A stretch of DNA of 64,000 nt from Campylobacter corcagiensis (GTDB lineage: Bacteria; Campylobacterota; Campylobacteria; Campylobacterales; Campylobacteraceae): NCBI RefSeq assembly GCF_013201645.1, contig NZ_CP053842.1, positions 620,001 through 684,000 on the forward strand. The letters are read 5' to 3'. Numbering within the stretch: the first letter of the stretch is position 1; every line of letters begins with the position of its first letter. The notes beneath the pieces are model-generated. The model was not told where the DNA came from. It saw only the letters and a list, made by a program, of their open reading frames with translations, and did not search any database. This document shows, piece after piece, positions 1 through 9,196 of this stretch. The position numbers and the translations under genes are program-made.

Positions 1-145
1 ACTCTAAACACCTATCTATAGCTAGATCTAAAAGCTTAAGTATCTCTTTGTGTTCGATATTTTTGGTTTTTATCTGCTTTTTAACTCTTGCTTGTTTGAT
101 TAAAGCTATGTTTTGCTCTAAGCTTTTAGCTCTATCAAAGCTCAT
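1..145 (-). CDS. Hypothetical protein, N-terminal part only (runs off window)
   Basis: An open minus-strand frame starts with ATG at 145 and continues past base 1, giving at least 48 residues beginning MSFDRAKSLEQNIALIKQ. It is lysine-rich and probably helical. It overlaps the upstream gene by 11 bases, so the two look translationally coupled. No family is recognised. The compact, overlapping minus-strand layout suggests a phage or island operon, but that is inference. Confidence 0.55.
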   Translation of the reverse strand, partial: MSFDRAKSLEQNIALIKQARVKKQIKTKNIEHKEILKLLDLAIDRCLE

Positions 146-509
146 CGCACACTAGCTTACTTTCAAAAAGTGATGCTACTTTGGCACTTTCAAAAAGTAT
201 CATTTTCCCATTTGCTTTAGCTCTTACCCACTCATCATATATCCCCTTGCTATCAGTAGTGTGTAAAAGCGTAGGTATAAAGAGTAAATCGCAACTATCA
301 AGAGCCTTAAAGCAAAGCTTCATCACTTCAACTCTAGGCATATCTTTATGCCTACTTCCCCACTCAAGCACAGGGCTAAAAAGCTCACAACTAGAACTAA
401 ACAAAGCCCTAGCTCTACTAATGCCTAAAGTAGCTTCACTCTTAACTCTAAGCGTAGTGTAGCCATTTCTTAAAATCGCCTCATACGGCGTTGCTATATA
501 AATTCTCAT
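135..509 (-). CDS. DUF4406/deoxyribosyltransferase-like small protein
   Basis: This 124-residue protein opens MRIYIATPYEA and later has FSPVLEW, a cDLLFIPTLL segment, then SKGIYDEWVRAKANGK. That is the order of motifs in the DUF4406 group of small nucleoside 2-deoxyribosyltransferase-like proteins common on phages and islands. A good AAGGAG ribosome binding site precedes the ATG at 509. It overlaps its neighbours at both ends (ATGA upstream, 11 bases downstream), as in a phage operon. Family assignment is by eye; activity on nucleosides is not shown. Confidence 0.6.
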   Translation of the reverse strand: MRIYIATPYEAILRNGYTTLRVKSEATLGISRARALFSSSCELFSPVLEWGSRHKDMPRVEVMKLCFKALDSCDLLFIPTLLHTTDSKGIYDEWVRAKANGKMILFESAKVASLFESKLVCDEL

Positions 510-622
510 GCTCTCTCCTTTTTTAACTTACTAACTCTCATCTTTAGTTTTTCACTTAAAAGTGCCATATCTTTTATGGCTAAAGACAACCTAAGCTCTA
601 GCAAGGGGGATTTAAAGTATGG
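506..622 (-). pseudogene. 3' remnant of a truncated gene
   Basis: A frame is open from about 622 down to a TGA at 506 that overlaps the next ATG (ATGA coupling). It encodes about 38 residues including SPLLELRLSLAIKDMALL and a lysine-rich tail. An in-frame stop lies just upstream, and no start with a ribosome binding site is seen. It looks like the surviving C-terminus of the operon's previous gene, cut where the decayed strip 623-1590 begins. Confidence 0.4.
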
Positions 623-854
623 TTACAAGGATGAAAAACAGGTATATTATCCGTTTTTGAATTTCAAAGGCTTACTTTAAAGAAATTTTAAACTGTTTTT
701 GCTTTGCAAAAAACGCTTTGCTAATTTTGTTAAGATCAAAGAGACTTCAAACATAGCATTAATAACTAAAATTTCTAGTATAAATAAATTTCTAAAACAA
801 ATTAGAAATTTAATGATGAAAGAGTGTAAAGAGATAAATAAATTTAGTGTAAAT
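623..854. other. Non-coding, AT-rich; nothing recognised
   Basis: No frame of useful length and no RNA gene can be seen. The composition is AT-rich with short runs, as in decayed coding DNA. Confidence 0.5.
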
Positions 855-1098
855 AGATGAAAGCTACTTTTTGCTTATTTAAAGCTTGTTAACTGCAAGT
901 AGACGGGGCAAAAGTAATCTTATATTAAGTAAATTTTAGTTTTAAAAGAGATAGTTTTCTACCACATTTCCTAGTAGTGTAGTCTCTTAATGAGCGAAGT
1001 AGAAAAGAGTGTAAATTTAGATATAACATCAAATATATGGCAAAGATTTATATCAAGTTTTACTAAAATTCTTGAAAGAAAATCAGCTTAAGTTGTCT
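855..1098 (+). pseudogene. Degenerate IS1595-family transposase remnant
   Basis: Around 857 the plus strand reads DESYF, the motif next to a catalytic Asp in IS1595-type DDE transposases. Near 1010 it reads CKFRYN followed by a frameshifted tail, matching the CEFRYN-type C-terminus of the same family. In-frame stops and missing middle parts show it is dead. A better preserved remnant lies at 28135-28600 and aligns with it over the DESYF and C-terminal segments. The assignment rests on short motifs. Confidence 0.35.
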
Positions 1099-1118
1099 TG
1101 AACCATTTAATTTTTTAA

Positions 1119-1446
1119 GGAAATTTATTAGGGTAAAACAAAGACTTACTAAAGTATCAGAATTTAGAAAGTATCAAGTTAAAATCCAACACTTTGCACC
1201 AAGCTACAGCCCTAGACACGAACTATTAATATTTTAAAAAATATTAATAGTTTTAGGGGTAAAAAGCAATGGCAAATGCACCAAAAGGATACTTAACAGA
1301 TAAAGATTAAAGAGTTAAAACCACGCACGATTTGAGCAGTATAAGAAAGCCATAGGAAGCCTTAGAGAGCTTTATATTAACCGCATCAAACACTCTTTTA
1401 GCCTTTATCATAAATTCTACTCATACTTACCTAATATTTCATCTTA
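1119..1446 (+). pseudogene. Decayed coding remnants, family unknown
   Basis: Three short stretches look translated but are broken. The frame ending with TAA at 1235-1237 includes VKQRLTKVSEFRKYQVKIQH. An ATG at 1269 gives MANAPKGYLTDKD then a stop. A frame from about 1327 to 1446 includes ARFEQYKKAIGSLRELYINR. They may come from one or more former mobile-element genes. I cannot name them. Confidence 0.35.
1221..1252. repeat. Perfect 15-bp inverted repeat, 2-nt centre
   Basis: Arms 1221-1235 and 1238-1252 are exact reverse complements (AACTATTAATATTTT and its complement) separated by AA. It is pure A/T apart from one G:C pair per arm, so it is not a typical terminator. It sits at the end of a decayed frame. 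Role unknown. Confidence 0.6.
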
Positions 1447-1592
1447 AATTATAGTAAGTTTGAGTAGATTCTAGTTTCTAATTTTACTATTTTTCCATTA
1501 AATTAATAAGTTAAATTTGAAAAATAATATAGAAATTTAGTAAAATCAAATTTAAAGCAAATAAAAGGATTTATACTTTTTTAACTATAAAA

Positions 1593-4034
1593 CTACCACC
1601 TAAGTCCAGCTTCAAGCCAGATATTTCGTCCTGGATCGAAAACATCATAAATTTCACTACCAAACACATTTTTATTTACTGCGTATTTTTTATTTAAGAT
1701 ATTATTTATATCTAAATTTGCAAAGAAATTTACATTTTTATTTAAATTTTTAGAATAATTTATCCTCATATCCCATGTCCAAAAAGATGAAATATCAACT
1801 TTTTCATATGATATCATTTTTTTATCTCTATTAAATCCTCTGATTAAAGCGCTACTTTTGTCATTATAAGTGATGAAATTTGAGATAGTAAAGTCTGAAA
1901 TTTTAGTGTTATGACTAAATTTAAGCGAGTTTGGAAAGTAATAATCCACCACAGGCAAATCGCCACTTTTTATAACATCGCCATTATAAAGCACATTTTT
2001 ATCAATATCTTTATCGGTGTAGTCGTTAAAATTTCTTTTTCTTTTTGTGTGGCTAAATGATAATTCAAAGTTATTTTTTGTGTTTAAAATGATAAATGGC
2101 TCTTTATTTTTAATGCTAAAAGTGTAAATATCGCTATTTGTTTTTCCATCATTTGAGTAAATTGCATACTCTTTATCAAAGCCATTTAATGCACCAAGTC
2201 CAGCTTTTGATCTACTTTTTGCTACGATTTCATCTTTACTTTTTCTTTTTATATATTTTAAATTAAGACTAAAATTATCAATTTCGCCCTTGTAAAATAG
2301 ACTAAACTCATCATCATATGGAAGTTTTAATCTAGTTGTAAGATAGCTATTTGTATTATTTGATATAAATTTCCACTCATCATCTGGATGATTTCTGGTT
2401 AAATCTTTTTGATGGATGAAAGTATCGTTGTAAAGTTTGTTTGCAAATATATTTCGCCCATAGTATCTATTTAAGCCAAATCCTATAAAATTTTCATTTA
2501 TAAATTCATACTGGCTTACAAATCTAAAAGCTTTATAAAAATCTTTTGTAAGAGAATCTCTTTGGATTCTGATACCAGGACGAATGGTAAATTTATCATA
2601 ATTTATCTCATCTTCTAAATAAAGTGAAATTTGACTCATTTTTATTTTATTATCCACATCGCCATAGTACCAAAGCGAGTTTGCAAACTGCCCAAATCCA
2701 TCAAAACTATCATCATTAATGCAAGTTAAATTGCCATTTTTACATCTGTAATTATTTGGAAGTTTTGTAAAATTATACTCTTTTACAGGAGTTAGGGTTT
2801 TGTGAGAGCCAGTTTTATGGATGTATTCAAAGCCAGTTATAAATTTATGTGAAGTTTTGCCTATATTTTTTTCATCAAAGCTTAAATCAAGCTTATAATT
2901 AAAAGTTTTTTGAACTTGCTTAATATCGCCAAGTCCGCCATAAGTAGATGTTTTACCAGCACCCCAGTTTTTTAAATTTGATTTTTTGTAAATATAAAGC
3001 CCATCTTTAAAATCAAAATAACGAGAGCTTTCAAACTCACTATAATTTAGGTTTTGCTCTATGAAAACTCCATTTAAAGCCAAATCAGCGTCTAAATTTA
3101 AAGCATATCCGCCAAAGATATTATCCATTTTTGAGTTTATATCATCTTCAATAAATCCTACGCTTTTTTGCCTAGCATATAAAAAACTCGGTTTTAAAGT
3201 AAAATTTTCACTTGCATTTAAAATGGCTTTTAAAAAGTAATTTTCATTGATTCGTTTTTCATTTGGAAAATTTGCAATTTTTGGATCTAAAATAGAGCTT
3301 TTTGTCTTGTGTTTTATTAGTGAGCTATTTCTTGTATAGTCAAACAAAAGCCCAAAATTCTCACTAGCATAACCCTGAATGCCAAATCTAAATTTATTCT
3401 TAGAAAAATCACTTTTATCCATCCAACCACGACTATTTTCATAGTTTTTCTTAACTTTTTCATCTATAAAAGTTTTTTCTAAATTTCCATTTGTGTAGCC
3501 ATAACTTATAATTCCACTAAAATTTCTGCTTGGATCTTTTGTTTTTGCCTTTATGACTCCACCTTGAAAATCCCCATATTTTGCAGATACGGCGTTATCA
3601 AAAACCTCGATACTTTGTAATAAATCAGCGTTTAAATTTATAGCTTGAGTGCCAAGAGCTGGACCTCTCCAAACACTTTTAAATAAAGTTTTATTCCCTG
3701 TTGGATTTATATCATCGTTGAAATTTAAATTATCAACTAAAAAGTTATTTTGATAATGGCTTGCTCCATTTATGCTTATATCTTTTGGAGAAATTTCGCC
3801 ACTTTCTGTGCTATTTCTAGCGTTTTTATTAAAAGTTATATTTGGGTTTGTTTTTAGGAGTTCCGTTATTGAGCCATCTTTTGAAGTTATTAAATTTATA
3901 CTTTTTCTATCTAAAAAAGTTGATGAGTTAAAGGGTTTTTTATCCTCTTTTGAGGCTACAACTATCTCATCTAAAATAATCTCTTCACTAAAACAAAAAT
4001 TTATTAAAAACAGACAAAATATGACTTTTTTCAT
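1593..4034 (-). CDS. TonB-dependent outer-membrane receptor
   Basis: The 813-residue protein has a signal peptide (MKKVIFCLFLINFCFS), then a TonB box-like DEIVVAS, a plug domain (ITELLKTNPN through VFDNAVSAKYGDFQGGVIKAKTK) and a long beta-barrel of alternating aromatic strands. It ends in LEAGLRW, so it has the terminal aromatic residue typical of outer-membrane barrels. It would import a substrate across the outer membrane using TonB energy. It lies seven bases downstream of a secreted metal-binding (HMA) gene in the same operon, which suggests a metal or metal complex as substrate; this is inference. Substrate specificity cannot be read from sequence. Confidence 0.9.
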   Translation of the reverse strand: MKKVIFCLFLINFCFSEEIILDEIVVASKEDKKPFNSSTFLDRKSINLITSKDGSITELLKTNPNITFNKNARNSTESGEISPKDISINGASHYQNNFLVDNLNFNDDINPTGNKTLFKSVWRGPALGTQAINLNADLLQSIEVFDNAVSAKYGDFQGGVIKAKTKDPSRNFSGIISYGYTNGNLEKTFIDEKVKKNYENSRGWMDKSDFSKNKFRFGIQGYASENFGLLFDYTRNSSLIKHKTKSSILDPKIANFPNEKRINENYFLKAILNASENFTLKPSFLYARQKSVGFIEDDINSKMDNIFGGYALNLDADLALNGVFIEQNLNYSEFESSRYFDFKDGLYIYKKSNLKNWGAGKTSTYGGLGDIKQVQKTFNYKLDLSFDEKNIGKTSHKFITGFEYIHKTGSHKTLTPVKEYNFTKLPNNYRCKNGNLTCINDDSFDGFGQFANSLWYYGDVDNKIKMSQISLYLEDEINYDKFTIRPGIRIQRDSLTKDFYKAFRFVSQYEFINENFIGFGLNRYYGRNIFANKLYNDTFIHQKDLTRNHPDDEWKFISNNTNSYLTTRLKLPYDDEFSLFYKGEIDNFSLNLKYIKRKSKDEIVAKSRSKAGLGALNGFDKEYAIYSNDGKTNSDIYTFSIKNKEPFIILNTKNNFELSFSHTKRKRNFNDYTDKDIDKNVLYNGDVIKSGDLPVVDYYFPNSLKFSHNTKISDFTISNFITYNDKSSALIRGFNRDKKMISYEKVDISSFWTWDMRINYSKNLNKNVNFFANLDINNILNKKYAVNKNVFGSEIYDVFDPGRNIWLEAGLRW

Positions 4035-4041
4035 GATGAAT

Positions 4042-4302
4042 TTAATTTTTAAGTTTTGCTTTATATCCTTTTTCTTTGATAAGTTCTAGCACTTTTTGGA
4101 TGTCATCTTCATCTTTTATGGTTAAATTTAGATCTTTTGTGTCTATATCAAAGCTCATATCAACAACCGTTGCAACTGTGTTTGAAAGCTTTTGTATATT
4201 TTTTGCACATCCGCCACAACTCATATTTTCTACATTTAATTCATAAATTTGATCTGCAAGTAAAAATGACAAGCCAATGGTTAATAAAAGTAATTTTTTC
4301 AT
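4042..4302 (-). CDS. Secreted heavy-metal-associated (HMA) domain protein
   Basis: This 86-residue protein has a signal peptide (MKKLLLLTIGLSFLLA) followed by one ferredoxin-like HMA domain. The metal-binding motif MSCGGC carries Cys29 and Cys32, and the fold closes with a KGYKAKL segment typical of the family. It is the size of periplasmic MerP-type carriers. It is the first gene of a two-gene operon with the TonB receptor, so it may hand metal on in the periplasm. Copper or another soft metal is the usual ligand in this family; the actual metal is unknown. Confidence 0.85.
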   Translation of the reverse strand: MKKLLLLTIGLSFLLADQIYELNVENMSCGGCAKNIQKLSNTVATVVDMSFDIDTKDLNLTIKDEDDIQKVLELIKEKGYKAKLKN

Positions 4303-4447
4303 ATAAAAACCTTAATATAAAAATTTCGGTGCAATTTTAACTTTTTAAATATTAAAGTTTAATAAAAACTTAAATATTTATGAATGTTTCAACTGTTTGA
4401 ACTATATAACGCTTTAGTTTAATTTTAATAAATGATTAAAATGTAAG

Positions 4448-4473
4448 ATTTACCGAGTTTTTACTCGGTAAAT
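4448..4473 (-). terminator. Hairpin after the 4477-5253 gene
   Basis: Ten-base arms 4448-4457 and 4464-4473 (ATTTACCGAG and complement) with a 6-nt loop start three bases after the minus-strand stop codon. The following T-run is weak, so termination efficiency is uncertain. Confidence 0.55.
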
Positions 4474-4476
4474 TGT

Positions 4477-5253
4477 CTAGGCTTTTGACTCTTCTTTTGT
4501 GTCTAAAGTAGGCTCTTTTATTTCCTTAACTGAACATAGTTTTGTATCTGTATCACAGAGTACTTTTTTATCACTAGTTATGTCATTTTTTTGAGTGTCA
4601 TATTTTTCTAAATTATCTAAATTTTTTTCATTTTTTTGGTCACAAGCTTCATCTTTTTGATCAATTAGTGCTTCATAGTTTTTCTTACTTTTACCACCTC
4701 TTATGCCCTTAAAAAATAGCATAAATTTATCCATAAGAGTGTCAAAATTTAGCTTTTTAACTTCATACATAAGTGTTTCTTTTTTATCTTCAAAGAAATT
4801 CTTATCTTCTATAAAGCTTTCAAATTTAGCGACCTCTTCTTGAAGATCAGCAAGAATATTTTTATAGTTTTTTAAAATAGCTTGGGTTTTTATCTTAGCT
4901 TCATTTATAAATTCTATATTTTTAGAGCTTTGAAGTTGCTCAAGATACTCAAGTAAATAGCGTCTTTTATTATCTTCTAAAAAACTATCTACACTTTTGT
5001 TGTCATTGTGGATTTTTTCAACAAAAAGAATAGGTCCTTTGATTTGAAGAGTGTTAGATTGTGTTGGAAAAAGCTCAAATTTACTAAAAGAGTACCTTAA
5101 AAACTCACCAGTTTCTGTGTTATATTTGTAATAAATATCATCTTTTTTTTCCTCTTTTGCTATTGCAAAAAGTTCCAAAACTTGGTTTTTGAGATTTTCT
5201 ATATGATCAACGCCATCTTTATTTGTGCCTATAAATACGGTAACTTCTCTCAT
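4477..5253 (-). CDS. Conserved-looking cytoplasmic protein of unknown function
   Basis: The 258-residue protein has no signal peptide or membrane segment. The N-terminal half (MREVTVFIGTNKDGVDHIENL onward) looks globular and mixed alpha/beta. Residues about 95-170 are strongly helical and coiled-coil-like (LEYLEQLQSSKNIEFINEAK). The C-terminal 60 residues are charged and probably disordered, with two isolated cysteines. It is transcribed divergently from the polysulfide reductase-like operon and shares its promoter region. An assembly or maturation role for that enzyme is possible, but it lacks recognisable TorD features. Confidence 0.7.
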   Translation of the reverse strand: MREVTVFIGTNKDGVDHIENLKNQVLELFAIAKEEKKDDIYYKYNTETGEFLRYSFSKFELFPTQSNTLQIKGPILFVEKIHNDNKSVDSFLEDNKRRYLLEYLEQLQSSKNIEFINEAKIKTQAILKNYKNILADLQEEVAKFESFIEDKNFFEDKKETLMYEVKKLNFDTLMDKFMLFFKGIRGGKSKKNYEALIDQKDEACDQKNEKNLDNLEKYDTQKNDITSDKKVLCDTDTKLCSVKEIKEPTLDTKEESKA

Positions 5254-5333
5254 TTTTTCCTCCTCAAATTGTATATTAAAAAAATATTAAAAATTATACA
5301 CATCTAAAATTAACCCAAACTTAATAGTAAAAC

Positions 5334-5353
5334 TTTACATAAATTTTACATAA
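5334..5353 (+). promoter_or_regulatory. Direct repeat in psrA upstream region, candidate regulator site
   Basis: TTTACATAA occurs at 5334-5342 and again at 5345-5353. The 11-base step matches the helical-turn spacing used by OmpR-family response regulators, and an OmpR-family regulator is encoded at the end of this gene cluster. A strong ribosome binding site (AGGAGG, 5382-5387) precedes psrA. Binding is inferred only. Confidence 0.35.
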
Positions 5354-5393
5354 TACATATATACTTCATTTATAACCACACAGGAGGTAAAAG

Positions 5394-7664
5394 ATGAATA
5401 GACGAAGTTTTTTAAAAACAAGTGCTGGGGTTGGCACTTTAGCTACTTTAAAGCTAAATGCCAAAAGTAGTGAAATTTTTAAAGGTAGCAATGAAAAAGG
5501 AGTTGCTAGTGTGTGTGAGATGTGTTCAACTAGATGCCCAATTGAAGCAAAAGTTGTAGATGGTAAATGTGTTTTTATACAAGGAAATTCAAAATTTAGC
5601 TCAAATAAGACATCAGTTTGTGCAAGAGGTGGAGCAGGTGTAAATCAGCTATATGATGATCAAAGACTTGTTAAACCTTTAATAAGAGATGGTAAAAGAG
5701 GTAGTGGTAAGTGGAAAGAAGCAAGTTGGGATGAAGCACTTGATTTTTGTGCTAAAAAATTAAATGAGATAAAAGATAAATACGGTCCACAAGCGGTTGT
5801 ATTTACATCCAAATCGGGCGAAAGTCACACTCAACTAGTAAATCTTGCCTGTGCTTATGGTAGTTCAAATATTTACTCTCACTGGTCATGCTGTCCTATT
5901 ACAGAAAAAATTGCCGTTCCGCATACATTTGGTAGTTCACCAAAAAGAGATTTTGCTAATGCAAAATATATAGTAAATTTTGGACATAATCTTTTTGAGG
6001 GAATTGTAATTTCTGATACTAAAAAGTTGGCTAAATTTGCAAATGATAAATCCACCAAGCTTTTAGTTTTAGAGCCAAGATTTAGTGGAGTTGCAGCAAA
6101 AGCTGATGAGTGGTTGCCTATTAGACCTGGAACTGATTTAGCATTTTTAATGGCACTGATTCATGTCTGGTTAAGAGATGGCAAATATGATAAGAAATTT
6201 GTAGAAAAATATACTGTTGGACTTGAAGAATTAAAAATGGCTGTAAAGGATAGCACTCCAAAGTGGCAAGAGAGTCATACAGGAATTTCAGCCGATACAG
6301 TTGAGAGAGTAGCTGATGAAATTTATAAAGCCTCTCCAAAGGTTATAATTGACTGGGGGCATAAAACTACTACTACAAGGGCAGAATATCAAAGAACAAG
6401 GGCAATTTGTATAGCAAATGCTTTAATGGGTAATTTTGAAAAAGAAGGTGGCATTTATTTTGGTAAAAACTCAAAAACATTTAACACTTTATGCGGTGAA
6501 GAGCTTTTTCCAGTACTTGCCAATCCAAATAGTGTATTTAAGGTTCCAAAAACTCCAAGGATAGATGGATGTGGCGAAGATGGACATAGGCATAAATTTA
6601 TTCCACGAAAACATGGTGTTTTAATGGATATAGTTCCTGCTATATTAAGCCAAAAACCCTACCCGGTAAAAGGCTGGGTAAGTACTAGGTTTAATTATCT
6701 TATAAATGTAGCAGGAGAGGTGGATGCGATAAAGGCTATTAAAGAGCTTGATTTTGTGTTAGCTATTGACATTTATGAGAGTGACTTTGCACATTTTGCT
6801 GATGTGATACTACCTGTTGCTACCTATCTTGAGAGAGATGAGGGCATTCAAGATAAAAGTGGAACGGCACCTGGGTTTTATATGAGAAATAAAGTTGTTG
6901 AACCAGTTGGTGGAACAATGGGTGGATATGAGCTATTTAGAGAGCTTGCTAGGCGTTTAAATATAGATAAAGACTATAGTTGGAACACAGTTGCTGAGTA
7001 TAGAATGCAACAAGCCAAAGGCAATGCTGAGTTAATAGCGTCTTTAGAAAAAGATGGATATGTAGGTTGGAAAGTGCCAAAAGTATACTATAGAGAGCCA
7101 AAGTTTATCTCTAAATTTGTAGAAAAATATCCAAATGCTTCGCAGTTTGTAGATGAAAATGGAAATATGAGTTCTTTGATGAAATTTAAAACTCCAAGTG
7201 GCAAAATAGAGCTATTTTGTGCCCAGGTAGAAGAAGCTCTTCCTGGAGAGGGCTGTTTACATACTAAAGATATGGATTGCTATGATGGATATGATTTGTG
7301 TCTTATGAGTGGCAAAACACCAATACATACAAATGGACATACTCAAAATATCAAAGTTTTAAATGATATGATGAGTGAAGCTCCTATTTGGATACATCCA
7401 AATACTGCTAAAAAGCAGGGCTTAAAAGATGGTCAAAGAGTTTTAGTAAGAAATAAATTTGGAGAGGGAAGGGCTAAGATTATGTTTACAGAAGGCATTA
7501 GAGAAGATGCTTTATTTGTTTATCATGGTTTTGGGCATATAAGTAGTGGACTAAAAAGGACAAATGGAGTTGGTTTTAATCAAAGTAAAATATTAAATCC
7601 AGCTGATGGTCCTGTTTGTGGAACAATGGTCACAAATGTTGGCGTTGAGTTAGTTAAAATTTAA
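5394..7664 (+). CDS. psrA: Polysulfide/thiosulfate reductase molybdopterin catalytic subunit
   Basis: The 756-residue protein begins with a Tat signal (RRSFLKTSAG) and is therefore exported folded. An iron-sulfur site follows with Cys41, Cys44, Cys48 and Cys76, then the molybdopterin guanine dinucleotide domains of the DMSO-reductase superfamily. The SHWSCCP segment (Cys166/167) is where the molybdenum-ligating Cys lies in PsrA/PhsA proteins. Length is close to Wolinella PsrA. With the downstream four-cluster ferredoxin and NrfD-type membrane subunits it forms a periplasm-facing respiratory reductase using sulfur compounds as electron acceptors. Whether polysulfide, thiosulfate or tetrathionate is preferred cannot be decided here. 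Confidence 0.88.
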   Translation: MNRRSFLKTSAGVGTLATLKLNAKSSEIFKGSNEKGVASVCEMCSTRCPIEAKVVDGKCVFIQGNSKFSSNKTSVCARGGAGVNQLYDDQRLVKPLIRDGKRGSGKWKEASWDEALDFCAKKLNEIKDKYGPQAVVFTSKSGESHTQLVNLACAYGSSNIYSHWSCCPITEKIAVPHTFGSSPKRDFANAKYIVNFGHNLFEGIVISDTKKLAKFANDKSTKLLVLEPRFSGVAAKADEWLPIRPGTDLAFLMALIHVWLRDGKYDKKFVEKYTVGLEELKMAVKDSTPKWQESHTGISADTVERVADEIYKASPKVIIDWGHKTTTTRAEYQRTRAICIANALMGNFEKEGGIYFGKNSKTFNTLCGEELFPVLANPNSVFKVPKTPRIDGCGEDGHRHKFIPRKHGVLMDIVPAILSQKPYPVKGWVSTRFNYLINVAGEVDAIKAIKELDFVLAIDIYESDFAHFADVILPVATYLERDEGIQDKSGTAPGFYMRNKVVEPVGGTMGGYELFRELARRLNIDKDYSWNTVAEYRMQQAKGNAELIASLEKDGYVGWKVPKVYYREPKFISKFVEKYPNASQFVDENGNMSSLMKFKTPSGKIELFCAQVEEALPGEGCLHTKDMDCYDGYDLCLMSGKTPIHTNGHTQNIKVLNDMMSEAPIWIHPNTAKKQGLKDGQRVLVRNKFGEGRAKIMFTEGIREDALFVYHGFGHISSGLKRTNGVGFNQSKILNPADGPVCGTMVTNVGVELVKI

Positions 7665-7674
7665 AGGACTAAAG

Positions 7675-8235
7675 ATGAAAAAATTTGCAATGATTCATGA
7701 TGAAAATTTATGTATAGGTTGCCAAGCCTGTTCAGTTGCCTGTAGAAATGAACACGGTGTTGCTGATGATAGATATAGACTTCAAGTAAGAGCTGATTTG
7801 AAGGGTAAATTTCCAAAACTTAAGCTAAACTATGAAAGGCATAGTTGCGTGATGTGTGATGATGCGCCTTGTGTTGAAGTTTGTCCAACTCATGCTAGTT
7901 TTAAAACTGCAGAAGGCATAACTTTAGTCGATCCTACAACCTGTGTTGGCTGTAAATACTGCATCTTAGCCTGTCCATATGATGCTAGGTTTGTAGATCC
8001 AAAAAGTGGCAACATAGAAAAATGCACATTTTGTTTTGAGACAAGAGGTGGAGAAATACCAGCTTGTGTAAGTGTGTGTCCAACTGATGCTTTAATTTTT
8101 GGGGATTTAAATGATCCTAATAGCGATGTAGTTAAATATGCATCAACGCACTCTTTAGAACTACCAAAAGAGCATTTAAAAACTAAGCCAAATTTAGGTT
8201 TTGTTAGAAACTATAAAGGGGGAAATCATGAATAA
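7675..8235 (+). CDS. psrB: Polysulfide reductase-like 4Fe-4S electron-transfer subunit
   Basis: The 186-residue protein carries four ferredoxin-type cysteine groups: CIGCQACSVAC, then CVMCDDAPCVEVCP, CVGCKYCILACP, and a final CTFC...CVSVCP group. This is the four-cluster pattern of PsrB/PhsB/NrfC/DmsB subunits that pass electrons from the membrane anchor to the molybdenum subunit. It starts 10 bases after psrA. It has no signal of its own, as expected for a subunit co-exported with the Tat substrate. Its 3' end overlaps the next gene by 8 bases. Confidence 0.88.
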   Translation: MKKFAMIHDENLCIGCQACSVACRNEHGVADDRYRLQVRADLKGKFPKLKLNYERHSCVMCDDAPCVEVCPTHASFKTAEGITLVDPTTCVGCKYCILACPYDARFVDPKSGNIEKCTFCFETRGGEIPACVSVCPTDALIFGDLNDPNSDVVKYASTHSLELPKEHLKTKPNLGFVRNYKGGNHE

Positions 8236-9196
8236 TATGTGGGGAAGTATGGCTCAATATGAGCATCTAAATTGGGGTTGGCACATTGCGATTTATCTCT
8301 TTTTGGCTGGACTTGCAGCTGGTGCTGTAATGATTGCTCTTATAGTTAAGTGGAACCGACATCAAAGCAATACTAGTTCCATTTGGGATGCTATGGTAAA
8401 AGCTGGTGCTATAACAGCTCCTATAGCCATAACTATTGGTCTTGGTTTATTAATACTTGAACTTAGTAAACCTTTTAGTTTTTACTGGATTTTAATAAAA
8501 TACAACCTTTTATCAGTAATGAGTTGGGGTGTTATAGCTTTACTTGTTTTTACACCTTTTTCATATTTGTTTGCAGTAATGATTTTTGAAGAAGATATTG
8601 ATAGAAGTAGTTCAATAATTAGGTATTTAAGACCTATTACTAAGCTTATTCGTAGATTTGCATCTTTCTCAAAGGCGGTTGAAATTTTCATATTTATATT
8701 AGCTCTTATTGTTGGGTTATATACAGGTTTTTTACTTGGAGCTGCTAATAAAGTAGCACTTTGGAATACCCCAATACTTCCACTACTTTTTTTACTATCA
8801 GGTTTTTCAAGTGGTATTGCGATGACTATTTTGGTAGGAATGATTTTTTTTAAAGGCTCTCTAAATAAAGATAGTGTAAAATATCTCTTAGTTATAGATT
8901 TAAGAGTTATTATTTTTGAGATACCTATGCTTATTATTCTTTTTCTTGGGCTTTGGTTTGAAGGTGGAAGCACAAGAGAGGTGGTAGTTTCTGTGCTAAC
9001 TAAAGAGTATGCTAGTTTGTTCTGGATTGGTTCTGTTGGTATAGGGCTTTTAGTTCCTGTTTTAATAGCAGCTACTGCACTTAAAAATCACGCATATAGA
9101 CCTGTTTATATCGTACTAAACTCTATAGTACTTTTAGTGGGGGTTGTTTGCCTTAGGTTTTTCTTTGTGTATGCAGGACAAGCATATATAATGTAA
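8228..9196 (+). CDS. psrC: NrfD/PsrC-type membrane anchor, quinol-oxidising subunit
   Basis: The protein has about eight hydrophobic segments and the NrfD/PsrC opening (HLNWGWHIAIYLFLAGLAAG), which lines the quinol site in this family. I place the start at ATG 8228 (MNNMWGSM), which follows AAAGGGGG and overlaps the end of psrB, rather than at an upstream TTG at 8201. That gives about 322 residues. It anchors PsrAB in the cytoplasmic membrane and delivers electrons from menaquinol. Confidence 0.88.
   Translation: MNNMWGSMAQYEHLNWGWHIAIYLFLAGLAAGAVMIALIVKWNRHQSNTSSIWDAMVKAGAITAPIAITIGLGLLILELSKPFSFYWILIKYNLLSVMSWGVIALLVFTPFSYLFAVMIFEEDIDRSSSIIRYLRPITKLIRRFASFSKAVEIFIFILALIVGLYTGFLLGAANKVALWNTPILPLLFLLSGFSSGIAMTILVGMIFFKGSLNKDSVKYLLVIDLRVIIFEIPMLIILFLGLWFEGGSTREVVVSVLTKEYASLFWIGSVGIGLLVPVLIAATALKNHAYRPVYIVLNSIVLLVGVVCLRFFFVYAGQAYIM

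Noticed and set aside
181-462. Plus-strand open frame of 93 codons
   Set aside because: Lies opposite the DUF4406-like gene, lacks a ribosome binding site and has a Ser/Leu-rich shadow composition.
8201-8227. Upstream TTG start for psrC
   Set aside because: ATG 8228 has the better ribosome binding site and matches the usual N-terminus.
5394-9196. Nitrate or DMSO reductase reading of the molybdoenzyme operon
   Set aside because: Subunit sizes, Cys near the molybdenum site and NrfD-type anchor fit the Psr/Phs group better.
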